Assembly: GCA_963729695.1 (NCBI GenBank)
Contig: CAVSOT010000004.1
Span: 372,001-436,000 of the forward strand
DNA from: PALSA-693 sp963729695
Lineage (GTDB): Bacteria > Actinomycetota > Acidimicrobiia > Acidimicrobiales > Palsa-688
Direction: 5' to 3'
Length of the DNA: 64,000 bases
Notes under the pieces: model-generated
Told to the model about the DNA's origin: nothing
Seen by the model: only the letters and a program-made list of their open reading frames with translations
Databases searched by the model: none
Shown here: positions 15,889-24,825 of the stretch, piece after piece
Numbering within the stretch: the first letter of the stretch is position 1
Layout: every line of letters starts with the position of its first letter
Made by a program: the position numbers and the translations under genes

Positions 15889-18800
15889 ACTTTTTCCAAT
15901 CTTGATCGCATGATCCGGTACTCCCAGGAACCGGACCGCATTTGTTCGTAGACGGCAGACCCCGGGACGGCGAGGAAGTTGTCGAGCTCCGCGTTCCGCG
16001 CTCCGAAGGCCTGCACCCGACCGAGGGAGATCTGATCGCATGAGGCCAGCACGTTGCCGGTGATCTCCCGCTCGGTGTGGACGGAGAGTTTCAACGACGA
16101 CAGGATCGCCCGAACTTCCGGCCAGCGAGCCGCGGGGAGCAGGTCCGTATGGAGAAACCAGCCGCCCGGTCGGAGCACTCGGCGCACCTCGCACAGAAAG
16201 GCCCTCATGTCGGGATAGGTGTGTGAGGATTCGACGTTGGTGACCACGTCGCAAGTGGCGTCGTCCATCGGCAGGCTCTCGGCGTCGCCCACCTCGAAGC
16301 GGACAGATGGGTGGTTGTGCGCGTTTCGACAGAAAGCGATCGCCTCGGGCGAAAGGTCCACGCCAGTCACCTCCGCCCCGAGCCGGCTGGCCAGAAGATG
16401 TGCGGTCCCGCCCCGACCGCACCCCACGTCAAGGACCCGGAACCCCGCCAGCGGGGTCCCCCCGACCAGTTCCAAGGCGAGGCGGATGGAGTTCGGGTTG
16501 AGCTCGTCGTCGGGCACGTCGAGGATCGCATCGTCGCCGTCTCCCCGGCTGAGATAGCCGTAGTTGAGGAAGAACGACCCGGCGGCCATACCCGTCTCCG
16601 CCAGGCGTTTGCTGACGTCGTCGTAGAACCGGCGGTACTGGGACTTGGCCGCGGAGCCGGGATCGTCAGGACCGTCGTCGGTGGGCGCGGTCAGCTGGAT
16701 CGCAACCGGGACCTCCTCGGTCTGGTCGGCTGGGGGTCGGTGCCCGTTGGGCGATTGGTCGATGAGGGCGGACAGCTCGGCGATGGTGGGTGCCTTGAAC
16801 ATCTCCAGCACGGGCACGTCCCTGCCCAGCCGGTTGCGGATCTCCGCCGACACCTGCACGGCGAGCAGCGAGTGGCCGCCCAGGTCGAAGAAACGATCGT
16901 GAATGCCGACGTTGGCCAGGCCGAGTTGCGACGCCCATATGTCGGCCAGCACTTTCTCGGTGTCCGTTCCGGGGGCCACGTAGAGGGTCGAGAGGTTCGG
17001 TCTCGGGTGAGCGAGCCCAGAGGACGTATCGGCCGTTCCGTTCAGCCGGACCCAGGCATCGATGCGGCTTTCGAGGTCGAACACCGACACCACGACAGCC
17101 GACCCCAGGGTCGTGCCCAGCAGCCTCAGGAACACTTCTTTGCCCTCAGCCGGTTGGATCGCCGCGTGCCCGGCCAGATTCTGAGCCTCTCCGGCGTTGT
17201 CCCACGCGTCCCACCCGATGCTGAGCCAGTCGCTGCCCCGTTGTCGCCCTGCGGTGACGATCGATTCGAGCACGGCGTTTGCCCCCGCGTAGGCGGCCAG
17301 ACCGAGACCACCCAGTACCGACGAGATGGATCCGTGGACGATCCATCTGGCCGGCTCGCGATCCCGCATCGCTTCGACGAGGTGAATCAAGCCTTGCAGT
17401 TTCGGTGACACCTGAGCCGCCACCACATCCTGATCCGTGTCGGCCACCGATCCGAACGCCCGGGGGCTGACGTTTGCCGCCCCATGAATCACCATGTCGA
17501 CGCGACCGAAGCGGGCCACTGCCGCGTCGACCGCGCTCCTGACGGCTATCGGGTCGTCCATGTCGGCCTTCAGGACGAGCACATCGTCGCGTGCTGCCCG
17601 CATCACCGCCAAGCGACGCAGCACCTCCCTGTCCGACTCGCTCGTATCGGTGCGTTCGCTGCGGGCCGCCCACTCGTCGGGCGGAGGCATCAAGGCGCGA
17701 CCGAGGAGGGCGAGTCGCGCTCCGAGACCGGAGAAGGTGGCCTCCGCCACGAGAAGCCCGATATGGCCGAGGCCGCCGGTGATGAGCACCACCGGGTTGT
17801 CGGGGAGTCCGACCGGGGGAGCGGTCCCCGCGATCTCCACCGGCCGGTACGTGCGCACGAAGCGGCGACCACCCCGCACGGCCACCTCCGACTCGGGCAG
17901 GCCGGCCGCGACCTCGGCGATCACCAGGCGTTGGTCGGCTTCCTCACCCACGTCGAGGTGGGCCGCCCTCATGCCGGGATACTCCTGCGGGAGGACCTTC
18001 ACCGCCCCCATCCCGAACGATCGGGCCGGGTCGACGACATCGCCTTCGGTAACCGCGGCGGTGCCTCGCCGCACGATGAGAAGCGAGGGCGGGGTGGAGC
18101 CGGTCCGAGCCGCGGCGCGTTCGGCCAGTCGCAACGGGTCCAGGAAGCCCACCGCCGTCGCCTCGTCCAGGGACGTCCCGAATGACGAGCCGGTGAGGCG
18201 GCAGTCGATCAGGGCAGAGACGTCACCAAGCGCTTCGTCGGTGACCTCCTCCCCGAAGTTCACGACGATAGGGATGGCGCCGATCTCGATCAGGGCGGCC
18301 TGGATTTGCGTCCCAACACCACCCGGTTCGGTCAGCACCACGACGGAGGCGCCTTCGAGGGCGGCCGGATCGAAGCGGGGATCCCCACCCACGGGGCTCT
18401 CTGTCCATTCCGGCACCGAGAACCAGGTGGCCGGATCCCGGCTCTCGACCTCGACGTCGCCACCGGGTCGGTTGGGTCGTCCGATCCAGTAGCTCTGGCG
18501 CTCGAAGGGGTAGGTGGGAAGCCCTACCCGTCGCCTCCGCTCGCCGGTGTGCAGGGCGGTCCAGTCGATCTCCGCCCCTCGCTGCCACAGAGCCCCGGCC
18601 GCGCCGAGCATCGTCTCGCGGTCCATACCCCCCTCGTTGGGGGACGGAAGCGAGGACAGGATGGGGACTTCGACACCGGCCGCCCGGGCAGTCTGGCCGG
18701 CAAACGTCCCGAGGGCACGGCCGGGCCCGACCTCCAGATAGGCCGCCTCTTTCAACGGAGAGAGCTCGGACATCAAGACCCCGAGCCCGGTCGAGAACGC

Positions 18801-21128
18801 GACAGCAGAGCGGATCTGGGCGCTCCAGTAGCCGGCGGGTGGTGGCCCGTCCATCCACGTGCCGGTCAACGTGGACACGTACGGAACGGTGGGCGCTGAT
18901 TGGCTGACCCGGCTGACGGATTCCTCGAACTGGGACAGGATCGGATCCATCATCGAAGAGTGAAAGGCGTGTGAGGTGTTGAGCCGGCGGGTGGCGATCC
19001 GGCGGGCAGCCAGCGTCCCCTCCACTGCGTCGATGGCAGCATCAGGACCAGACAGCACACACAACCCCGGGGCGTTGTGGGCGGCCAGGCACACGTCACC
19101 TGCGACCAGATCGGCCACGTCCGCGGATGGCGCCATGACGCCGAGCATCGAACCAGAGGGAAGGGACGAAATCAGCCGGCCCCGCTCGGCGAGAAGCCTG
19201 AGCGCGTCTTCCAACCCGAGTACGCCGGCCAGCACGGTGGCCACGTACTCGCCGATGCTGTGGCCGATCATTGCCGCCGGTCGTATTCCCCAGGACTGCC
19301 AAAGCTGGGCGACGGCGTATTGGACCACGAACAGGGCCGGCTGGGCCAGCGCGGTATCCCGAAGCTCGGCGGCCGCGGTGCCGGCCCGGTCCTCGGAGGG
19401 GAAAAGGACATCGCGCAGATCCATGCCCATATGGCCGGCCAGCACCTCACAGCATTCATCGATGGTGCCCCGCACCAGAGGTTCGGAGCGGTACAGACCG
19501 GCTCCCATTCCCGGATATTGGGATCCCTGCCCGGGGAAGAGGAACACGACGGGCGGAGCATCGGTGCTGGCCGAATGAACGGTCATCGGCTCGGAGCGCA
19601 AAGCCCCAACGGCGGCGGCCCGGTCGCGGCTGTCAACCACCAGACTGCGCCTATGGCGGAATTCCCGCCGCCCCACCTGGAGGGTAAAGGCCACGTCGGC
19701 CAGGTCGCGTTCGGGGTGACGGGTCAGGTAGGTGGCGAGCCGCGAGGACATAGCTTCCACGACGGCGTCGCTGCGCCCAGACAGGGTCAGCAGCTGATGC
19801 GATCGACGGACCGGACTGACTTGTACCGGGGGCGCTTCCTCCAACACCAAGTGGGCATTGGTGCCGCCGACCCCGAAAGCGCTGACCGCCGCCCGGCGAG
19901 GCCCTGCTCCCCGCTCCCACGGGTGCAGGTTCCTGGTGACGAAGAATGGTGTCGACGTCAGCTCGAGGGCCGGGTTGGGCTCGCGGTAGTGGACGGTGGG
20001 CGGGATGGCGCCGCGTTCGGTGGTGAGGATCGCTTTTATCAGGCCGGCCACGCCGGAGGCGCACGAGAGGTGACCGACGTTGGATTTCACCGAACCGATC
20101 CCGCAGAAGCCGCGGCGATCGGTGTAGCGGCGGAACACTTCGGTTAGGGCCGACATCTCGATCGGATCCCCGAGGATGGTGCCCGTACCGTGCGCCTCCA
20201 CGTAGCCGACGGTCTCCGGAGAAATTCCGGCCATCTCGTAGGCCTGGCTTACTGCTTCGATCTGGCCTTTGATGCCAGGGGCGGTGTAGCCGACCTTGTC
20301 GCTCCCGTCGTTGTTGAGCCCGAAGCCCAAGATGACACCGCGGATCGAATCGCCCGCCGCCAATGCGTCTTCCAGCCGGCGCAGCACCACGATGCCCACC
20401 CCGCTCCCCACGATCGTTCCCTGGGCCCGGGAGTCGAAGGGGCGACAGTGACCGTCGGGAGACAGGATGGAGCCGGCCACGTAGAAGTAACCGCCCCGTT
20501 GCGGCACCCGGACGGTCACCCCACCCGCCAACGCCATGTCGCAACGGCCGGATTGCAGGCTTTCGCACGCCAGCGTCGTCGCCACCAGGGAGGTGGAGCA
20601 CGTCGTCTGGACGACGACGCTCGGCCCCCGGAGGTTGAGTCGGTATGAGGTCTGGGTGCAGAGGTGGTCCTTGTCATTGGTCACCATCAGCTGCATGCCG
20701 TCCACGTAACCCAGCGCGTCCGGGTGCTGAGCGAGCTGGTACAGGTAGGTGCTGAGCTCACAGCCCCCGAACACCCCTATCGGGCCGGGGAATTGCCCGG
20801 GGTCGTAACCGGCGTCCTCGAGGGCCTCCCACGCGGTTTCCAAGAAGAGGCGATGCTGGGGGTCCGTCAAGGAGGCGTCGCGCGCAGAGTAGCCGAAGAA
20901 CTCCGCATCGAAGCAGTCCACGTCGCCGAGGAGAGGGGACGCGTTGACGTAGCCGGGCAGACGCATCACGTCGTCGGGGATTCCGGCGGCCCGCATGTCA
21001 TCCGGGCCGAGCCGAGTGATCGATTCCCGGCCTTCGGCCAGGTTCTCCCAAAAGTGGTCCAGGTCATCTGCGCCCGGAAAGCGGCCCCGCATCCCCACGA
21101 TGGCGATCGGCTGGTGTCTGGCGGTCAT
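15885..21128 (-). CDS. Type I polyketide synthase, one module: KS-AT-KR-ACP-methyltransferase
   Basis: This is a 1747-residue enzyme. KS is at ~7-432, with Cys177 in QTTCSTSLVA (usually DTACSSSLVA), His313 in HGTGT and His353 in SNVGHL. AT is at ~528-830, with Ser624 in GHSIGE and HAFH at 720-723, the malonyl-CoA signature. KR is at ~1110-1330, with GGLGHIG at 1118, Lys1243, Ser at 1267-1270 and Tyr1280. ACP is at ~1393-1460, with LGGHS and Ser1420 for phosphopantetheine. A terminal SAM methyltransferase (~1495-1747) has LDVGCGRGG at 1566. There is no DH, ER or thioesterase. The start ATG at 21128 overlaps the upstream stop (ATGA). It would make a ketide-reduced, methylated product or extend an acyl chain, with release by another enzyme. 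Confidence 0.95.
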   Translation of the reverse strand: MTARHQPIAIVGMRGRFPGADDLDHFWENLAEGRESITRLGPDDMRAAGIPDDVMRLPGYVNASPLLGDVDCFDAEFFGYSARDASLTDPQHRLFLETAWEALEDAGYDPGQFPGPIGVFGGCELSTYLYQLAQHPDALGYVDGMQLMVTNDKDHLCTQTSYRLNLRGPSVVVQTTCSTSLVATTLACESLQSGRCDMALAGGVTVRVPQRGGYFYVAGSILSPDGHCRPFDSRAQGTIVGSGVGIVVLRRLEDALAAGDSIRGVILGFGLNNDGSDKVGYTAPGIKGQIEAVSQAYEMAGISPETVGYVEAHGTGTILGDPIEMSALTEVFRRYTDRRGFCGIGSVKSNVGHLSCASGVAGLIKAILTTERGAIPPTVHYREPNPALELTSTPFFVTRNLHPWERGAGPRRAAVSAFGVGGTNAHLVLEEAPPVQVSPVRRSHQLLTLSGRSDAVVEAMSSRLATYLTRHPERDLADVAFTLQVGRREFRHRRSLVVDSRDRAAAVGALRSEPMTVHSASTDAPPVVFLFPGQGSQYPGMGAGLYRSEPLVRGTIDECCEVLAGHMGMDLRDVLFPSEDRAGTAAAELRDTALAQPALFVVQYAVAQLWQSWGIRPAAMIGHSIGEYVATVLAGVLGLEDALRLLAERGRLISSLPSGSMLGVMAPSADVADLVAGDVCLAAHNAPGLCVLSGPDAAIDAVEGTLAARRIATRRLNTSHAFHSSMMDPILSQFEESVSRVSQSAPTVPYVSTLTGTWMDGPPPAGYWSAQIRSAVAFSTGLGVLMSELSPLKEAAYLEVGPGRALGTFAGQTARAAGVEVPILSSLPSPNEGGMDRETMLGAAGALWQRGAEIDWTALHTGERRRRVGLPTYPFERQSYWIGRPNRPGGDVEVESRDPATWFSVPEWTESPVGGDPRFDPAALEGASVVVLTEPGGVGTQIQAALIEIGAIPIVVNFGEEVTDEALGDVSALIDCRLTGSSFGTSLDEATAVGFLDPLRLAERAAARTGSTPPSLLIVRRGTAAVTEGDVVDPARSFGMGAVKVLPQEYPGMRAAHLDVGEEADQRLVIAEVAAGLPESEVAVRGGRRFVRTYRPVEIAGTAPPVGLPDNPVVLITGGLGHIGLLVAEATFSGLGARLALLGRALMPPPDEWAARSERTDTSESDREVLRRLAVMRAARDDVLVLKADMDDPIAVRSAVDAAVARFGRVDMVIHGAANVSPRAFGSVADTDQDVVAAQVSPKLQGLIHLVEAMRDREPARWIVHGSISSVLGGLGLAAYAGANAVLESIVTAGRQRGSDWLSIGWDAWDNAGEAQNLAGHAAIQPAEGKEVFLRLLGTTLGSAVVVSVFDLESRIDAWVRLNGTADTSSGLAHPRPNLSTLYVAPGTDTEKVLADIWASQLGLANVGIHDRFFDLGGHSLLAVQVSAEIRNRLGRDVPVLEMFKAPTIAELSALIDQSPNGHRPPADQTEEVPVAIQLTAPTDDGPDDPGSAAKSQYRRFYDDVSKRLAETGMAAGSFFLNYGYLSRGDGDDAILDVPDDELNPNSIRLALELVGGTPLAGFRVLDVGCGRGGTAHLLASRLGAEVTGVDLSPEAIAFCRNAHNHPSVRFEVGDAESLPMDDATCDVVTNVESSHTYPDMRAFLCEVRRVLRPGGWFLHTDLLPAARWPEVRAILSSLKLSVHTEREITGNVLASCDQISLGRVQAFGARNAELDNFLAVPGSAVYEQMRSGSWEYRIMRSRLEKV

Positions 21129-21871
21129 TCTGTTTCCATTTCTCCCGTCGCTCCGCCGGGCGACTGGCGGGCGGCAGTGACCTCGAGGTCGAGCGGTAAT
21201 TCCAGGAGGCGCCGGGTGTCGTTGGCGACACGGAAAAGCGCTTCGTACCGGGTTCCCGGTTGAAAGTGGTCGGCGTCGGCGTGCACGGTTAGGGCGACGG
21301 TTGCCTCCGCGGCAGGGGCCAATTCGAGGTACTCGGGATCGGTGGTCACGGGAGGATCGAAGGCCGGGCCGACTCCGTCGGCTCGACGTACGCCGCTCAG
21401 CTCGCAGCGCACGGCGATCGGTTCGGCCTCGGTGTTGGTCACGGCGAAGCGGATGCTGGCCGGCTCGCCCAGCGCCACCTCGAGGCGGATGGCCTCCGCT
21501 CGGGGCGAGAAGGCCGGTCCGGCCGCTCCGGCCGCTCCGGCCGGTCCGGAAGGTTCGGTGGGTTCGCCTGGTGCTATCCCGAGGACGGTGCGGAGATACT
21601 CCTCGTTGAACGACGAATGGACATCTTCGAGCCCGGTCAGGAGATTGAAGAAGAGCTCGACCAGGTGCGTCGTGCTTTCCCACACCCGCTCGGACTGGAA
21701 CTGGGTGGAGATGCTCTGCACCTGAGACGGCACCAACGCGCCGGACGCGACCTGGTCCATCACCATCCGCAACCGGGACAGGGCCCGGGCGTTCTCGTCG
21801 GTGGCAAAGCGGACCAGATCGGACAACCAGTCGGGGGAAGCGGCGGGATCAAACTGTGGAACGGAGGTCAT
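21125..21871 (-). CDS. PKS-operon protein: helical domain plus beta-sandwich domain (paralogue of 12520 and 21879)
   Basis: This is a 248-residue protein. Residues ~10-100 are helical; the block QVASGALVPSQVQ and then LVELFFNLLTGLEDV aligns with the 12520 and 21879 proteins. A Pro/Gly/Ala linker (GPAGAAGAAGPA) leads to a beta-sandwich (SIRFAVTNTEAEPIAVRCEL, VALTVHADADHFQPGTRYEALF in two parts). No signal peptide is visible. Its stop overlaps the PKS start by 4 bp, so the two are translationally coupled. ATG at 21871, 7 bp after the upstream stop, is used; ATG at 21919 is an alternative and would overlap the previous gene. Function unknown. Confidence 0.78.
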   Translation of the reverse strand: MTSVPQFDPAASPDWLSDLVRFATDENARALSRLRMVMDQVASGALVPSQVQSISTQFQSERVWESTTHLVELFFNLLTGLEDVHSSFNEEYLRTVLGIAPGEPTEPSGPAGAAGAAGPAFSPRAEAIRLEVALGEPASIRFAVTNTEAEPIAVRCELSGVRRADGVGPAFDPPVTTDPEYLELAPAAEATVALTVHADADHFQPGTRYEALFRVANDTRRLLELPLDLEVTAARQSPGGATGEMETE

Positions 21872-21878
21872 ATCGGGC

Positions 21879-22181
21879 TTAGGGGTCGCTCCGGGCAGGA
21901 TGCGCTCGATCAATTTCATGAGAGTAGATAGAACCCATCTGGATCGTTCCGGTCAGAAAGTCCGCGGTGAGCTTGGCGACCCTTTGCGAATAGGCGGCGG
22001 CGTGGGTGGCCACGAAGAACGTCAACTGGGTGTCAAGGGTCCAGGCGGCCAACTCGCCGGTCGTCAGCCGGCGCAGGACTTCCCGATTGAGGTCCTGAGC
22101 TCGGGTGGCGCGCCGCATCGAGCCCTCGACGTAGCGGCGATATCGCTCGGACCAGTCTGTGCCCGCCGACGGTTCGCTCAT
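21879..22181 (-). CDS. Small helical protein, first gene of the PKS operon
   Basis: The 100-residue, all-helical-looking protein has LRRLTTGELAAWTLD and KLTADFLTGTIQMGSIY, which line up with the helical domains of the proteins at 21125 and 12520; this one has no beta domain. No known family is recognised. ATG at 22181 is chosen because the sequence upstream of it is not coding-like. It is the most upstream gene of the operon, divergent from the DUF302 gene at 22352 across 170 bp that should contain the promoters. Confidence 0.7.
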   Translation of the reverse strand: MSEPSAGTDWSERYRRYVEGSMRRATRAQDLNREVLRRLTTGELAAWTLDTQLTFFVATHAAAYSQRVAKLTADFLTGTIQMGSIYSHEIDRAHPARSDP

Positions 22182-22351
22182 TATCTGGCCCCGAGGGACC
22201 GAGTCATCGCAACCCCTTTCGTGGCGGCACTCTATAGGCGGGCTCCCGGCCTGACAACGGCCGCGGCGCCACACCGCGGGTCATCCCAGCCGCCGTCCTA
22301 GGCTCGGCGATTCAGGGACGGCTACGGCCGCCGAGAAAGGGAGGTCCAGAG

Positions 22352-22756
22352 GTGGCGGAGGCCGAGACGGGGTCCGAACTCGGCGTGGTGACGAAATTCA
22401 GTCCGCTGTCGGTGAGCGAGACCGTCGCCCGATTCACCGACCTGTTGCGCACGAAGGGCGTGCGGGTATTTGCGGTGATCGACCAAGCAGCCGCAGCCCG
22501 TCAGGTTGGGCTGGAGCTCCGCGAGACCACGCTGGTGCTGTTCGGGAGCCCGACGGCGGGAACGCAGGTAATGGTGGCCGTGCCCCTGGCTGCGATCGAT
22601 CTGCCCCTCAGGGTCGTGGTGTGGGCCGACGGGGACCAGACCAAGGTCTCCTACCTGGCGACCCACGTGCTGGCGGCCCGATACCACCTGGCGCCGGAGC
22701 TGAGCGTCAATCTGGCGGCCATCGACGGCCTGACGGATGCCCTGGTTGCGCCCTAG
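22352..22756 (+). CDS. DUF302 family protein
   Basis: The 134-residue protein has the DUF302 pattern. An N-terminal strand is followed by SVSETVARFTDLLRTKGVRVFAVIDQ (in parts: SVSETVARFTDLL, GVRVFAVIDQAA), then a central LVLFGSPTAGTQVMVAVPLA with the conserved FGSP-x-GT, and a C-terminal VWADGDQTKVSY. The family folds as a small alpha/beta protein of unknown activity. GTG at 22352 has AAGGGAGG about 9 bp upstream. It is divergent from the PKS operon; whether it is functionally linked cannot be told. Confidence 0.85.
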   Translation: MAEAETGSELGVVTKFSPLSVSETVARFTDLLRTKGVRVFAVIDQAAAARQVGLELRETTLVLFGSPTAGTQVMVAVPLAAIDLPLRVVVWADGDQTKVSYLATHVLAARYHLAPELSVNLAAIDGLTDALVAP

Positions 22757-22821
22757 ACCGGACCCGACTGCGTAGTGATCAGGTCGCAGCAGGCAGTGCT
22801 CCGGGACCCGAGGGTTCGGGG

Positions 22822-23277
22822 CTAGCCCGGCATCTGCCCCATGCGCTCCTGCATCTCCTCAGGAGACAGGTCCTCCACGTGGGTCGAGACGTTCCACCGG
22901 TGCCCGAAGGGATCCTCGAACTCGCCGCTCCGGTCCCCGTAGAACTTGTCCTCCACCGGCCGACGAACGGTCGCGCCGGCGCTCAGGGCGCGCTCGAACG
23001 TGGCGTCCACGTCCTCGACATAGACGTGCAGGCTTATCGGCGAGCCACCGATGGACTTCGGGCCTCTGACATCCATGTCGGGAAACTCGTCAGCCAGCAT
23101 GATCACCGAGTCGCCGATGGAAAGTTCGGCGTGGCCAACCTTGCCGTCCGGGCCGGGCATCATCAGTCTCTGCTGGGCGCCGAGCACCGAGGCGTAAAAG
23201 TCGATCGCCGCCTTGGCGCCGTCGACGTACAGATAGGGGGTCACTCGGGGGTATCCGTCGGGAATCGGTTTCACCAT
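22822..23277 (-). CDS. VOC-family protein (PhnB/glyoxalase-like)
   Basis: The 151-residue protein starts VTPYLYVDGAKAAIDFYASV, the first beta-alpha-beta-beta unit of PhnB-like vicinal-oxygen-chelate proteins. The ISLHVYVEDVDATFERAL segment marks the second unit, and FGHRWNVSTH the C-terminal metal-ligand region. Such proteins bind small substrates or drugs; the exact reaction is unknown. It is a single gene. A long hairpin lies upstream (23510-23564). Confidence 0.85.
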   Translation of the reverse strand: MVKPIPDGYPRVTPYLYVDGAKAAIDFYASVLGAQQRLMMPGPDGKVGHAELSIGDSVIMLADEFPDMDVRGPKSIGGSPISLHVYVEDVDATFERALSAGATVRRPVEDKFYGDRSGEFEDPFGHRWNVSTHVEDLSPEEMQERMGQMPG

Positions 23278-23594
23278 CGGTCTTTCTCCAATCGGAATTA
23301 CGACCTGCTGGGCCCCCGGGCCGGGAGCCGGGGGCCGAGGGCTGGGCCGGGCTGGGGCCGGGGCTGGTCCGGGCTGGGGCCGGGGCGGAGGGCTGGGGGC
23401 TGGGTGCCGGGGAGACGGGGAGAGTCGTCCGGATGGACCACGTCATGACTATGACACCCTTCTACGACCCCCTTCTACCCGCTGCAGCCGAGGGACATGC
23501 TCACCTGCTCGCGACTTCTGGACATCTATGCAGCCTGTGGCTGCTTGGATGTCCATTTGTCGCGCCCACGGACCCCGGGGGCGGAGGCCGTCGC
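23278..23594. other. Intergenic region: GC-rich run and long imperfect hairpin
   Basis: Positions 23310-23420 are a ggccggggctggg-type low-complexity run. Positions 23510-23564 form a hairpin with three nested paired segments: CGCGAC/GTCGCG, TGGACATC/GATGTCCA and GCAGCC/GGCTGC, with a TGT loop, 20 pairs in all. It lies just after the end of the PGPGW gene (minus strand), so it may terminate that transcript, but there is no T run. No gene is seen. Confidence 0.6.
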
Positions 23595-24020
23595 TCAGAA
23601 CACGAACAGCCAGACGATCAGGCCCACGGCTATCAACCCGGTCGCGCCCACTAGGCCCGACAGCCAGCGGGGCTGTCGCGCTATCCACGCCGTCCATCTC
23701 CGCACCTGGCGACGGGCAAAGTCGAGCAGGGCGCGAGCCCATGCAAACTCCCGCGCCAGGATGCCCAACCCGACAAAGATCACCAGCCAGCCCGGGCCCG
23801 GAATGACCAGCAGGACCAGCCCGGCGGCGACGACCGAAAAGCCGATGACGGCGACGCCGATCCGCCAGGCTCGCTTGCCTCCCGGCCGGCGAACCACACG
23901 TGCTCGGAGGCCGTCTACCCGTTGATTGAGTCGTCGGAGGATGCCGGCGGCATGGCCGGCGTCCGGCGCTGATCCCTCTGCCTCCTGGCCACGTTCATCG
24001 CCCAGCTGACCCGCCGCCAT
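23595..24020 (-). CDS. PGPGW-motif transmembrane protein (TIGR02611-like)
   Basis: The 141-residue protein has an N-terminal polar tail and a first hydrophobic segment that ends in VLLVIPGPGWLVIF, the defining PGPGW motif. FVGLGILAREFAWA follows, and a second hydrophobic segment at the C-terminus reads GATGLIAVGLIVWLFVF. Members are small actinobacterial membrane proteins of unknown role. The next intergenic stretch (24021-24187) holds gcgacggt/gtcagaag-type short repeats and no gene. Confidence 0.85.
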   Translation of the reverse strand: MAAGQLGDERGQEAEGSAPDAGHAAGILRRLNQRVDGLRARVVRRPGGKRAWRIGVAVIGFSVVAAGLVLLVIPGPGWLVIFVGLGILAREFAWARALLDFARRQVRRWTAWIARQPRWLSGLVGATGLIAVGLIVWLFVF

Positions 24021-24187
24021 CCAAAGACGGTACAGAGGATGTGGCGACGACGGTCACGGGCAGCTGATCAGCACCAGCCCAGGCGACCGATCGCCAGCCG
24101 CATGGCGGCCGAAGTCAGGAAGGCGACGGTGGTCAGAAGGGCGACGGTCGGGCTAGGGCGACGGTAGTCAGGAAGACGACGGCCGGG

Positions 24188-24739
24188 CTAGAACCACTCC
24201 AGCGCTTTGGTGGTCATCTCCTTGACCTCGCTTCGCGAGGCGGGTCGGGCCTGACCCGAGGCCCAGGCGCCTCCGTCCCGTCGGCATACCGTGAGCTCCG
24301 GGACGTCTTTGAACGTCATGCGGATGACGGTGACGGCCCCTGGCAGCTGCCGGCTGTCGTGCAGCTGGTGAGCGAGTTGGGCGTACTGTCCTCCTTCCCT
24401 GTAGGTGGTCGCCAGCGCCGAGAGCCGGACCGTGTCGGATCTGCGGGCCTCCTCGTTTGCCGTCGCGTACCGAACCCGGCGGTACTCCACGCCGCGGGAA
24501 CTCTCCTGATAGATACTGTTGGTCATCTCGCCGGCGACGATCGTCGAGGTGAAATCGAACGGGTGGTCGTGCACGGGAGGCTCCCCGACGTAGCGGCTCG
24601 GGTCCCATACGTGCAGTCGATACTGCCTGTGGTCGTCGAGGCGCAGGCCGAGGAGCCCGAGCTCCTGCATTCTCCAGTCGTAGTCCTCGGCGTGTTCGAG
24701 AATCGTGCGCACCAGGACTCTGTACAAAGCGATGTCCAT
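24188..24739 (-). CDS. Cupin-like protein of unknown function
   Basis: This is a 183-residue protein. PVHDHPFDFTSTIVAGEMTN resembles the first cupin motif (two His, then Gly), and LAHQLHDSRQLPGAVTVI could supply the second His, so a metal-binding cupin of the cysteine dioxygenase-like group is plausible. I do not recognise a named family. ATG at 24739 is preferred because GGAGG lies 5 bp upstream; the frame extends to 24778. A promoter-like element lies at 24788-24817. Confidence 0.65.
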   Translation of the reverse strand: MDIALYRVLVRTILEHAEDYDWRMQELGLLGLRLDDHRQYRLHVWDPSRYVGEPPVHDHPFDFTSTIVAGEMTNSIYQESSRGVEYRRVRYATANEEARRSDTVRLSALATTYREGGQYAQLAHQLHDSRQLPGAVTVIRMTFKDVPELTVCRRDGGAWASGQARPASRSEVKEMTTKALEWF

Positions 24740-24787
24740 CACATCCTCCGCCGTACCGAGGTCGTCGATTGGGGCCAACGTCCTCGA

Positions 24788-24817
24788 ATCACAGCACTGT
24801 AATTACATCCGTGTCAA
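24788..24817 (-). promoter_or_regulatory. Promoter with palindrome between -35 and -10 (cupin-like gene)
   Basis: On the minus strand TTGACA (24817-24812) is followed after 18 bp by TGTGAT (24793-24788). The perfect palindrome TGTAATTACA (24798-24807) lies in the spacer, where a repressor would block RNA polymerase. The predicted transcript would begin about 40 bp before the ATG at 24739. Confidence 0.4.
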
Positions 24818-24825
24818 GGCGCGAT

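Noticed and set aside
21129..21683. A 185-codon N-terminal extension of the PKS frame
   Set aside because: The extension is Arg/Pro-rich and lies over the 21125 gene in another frame; the KS domain begins normally at ATG 21128, which overlaps the upstream stop.
22822..24817. Accessory genes of the PKS operon
   Set aside because: The VOC, PGPGW and cupin-like genes lie beyond a divergent DUF302 gene and have their own promoters and spacing; no link to the PKS is visible.
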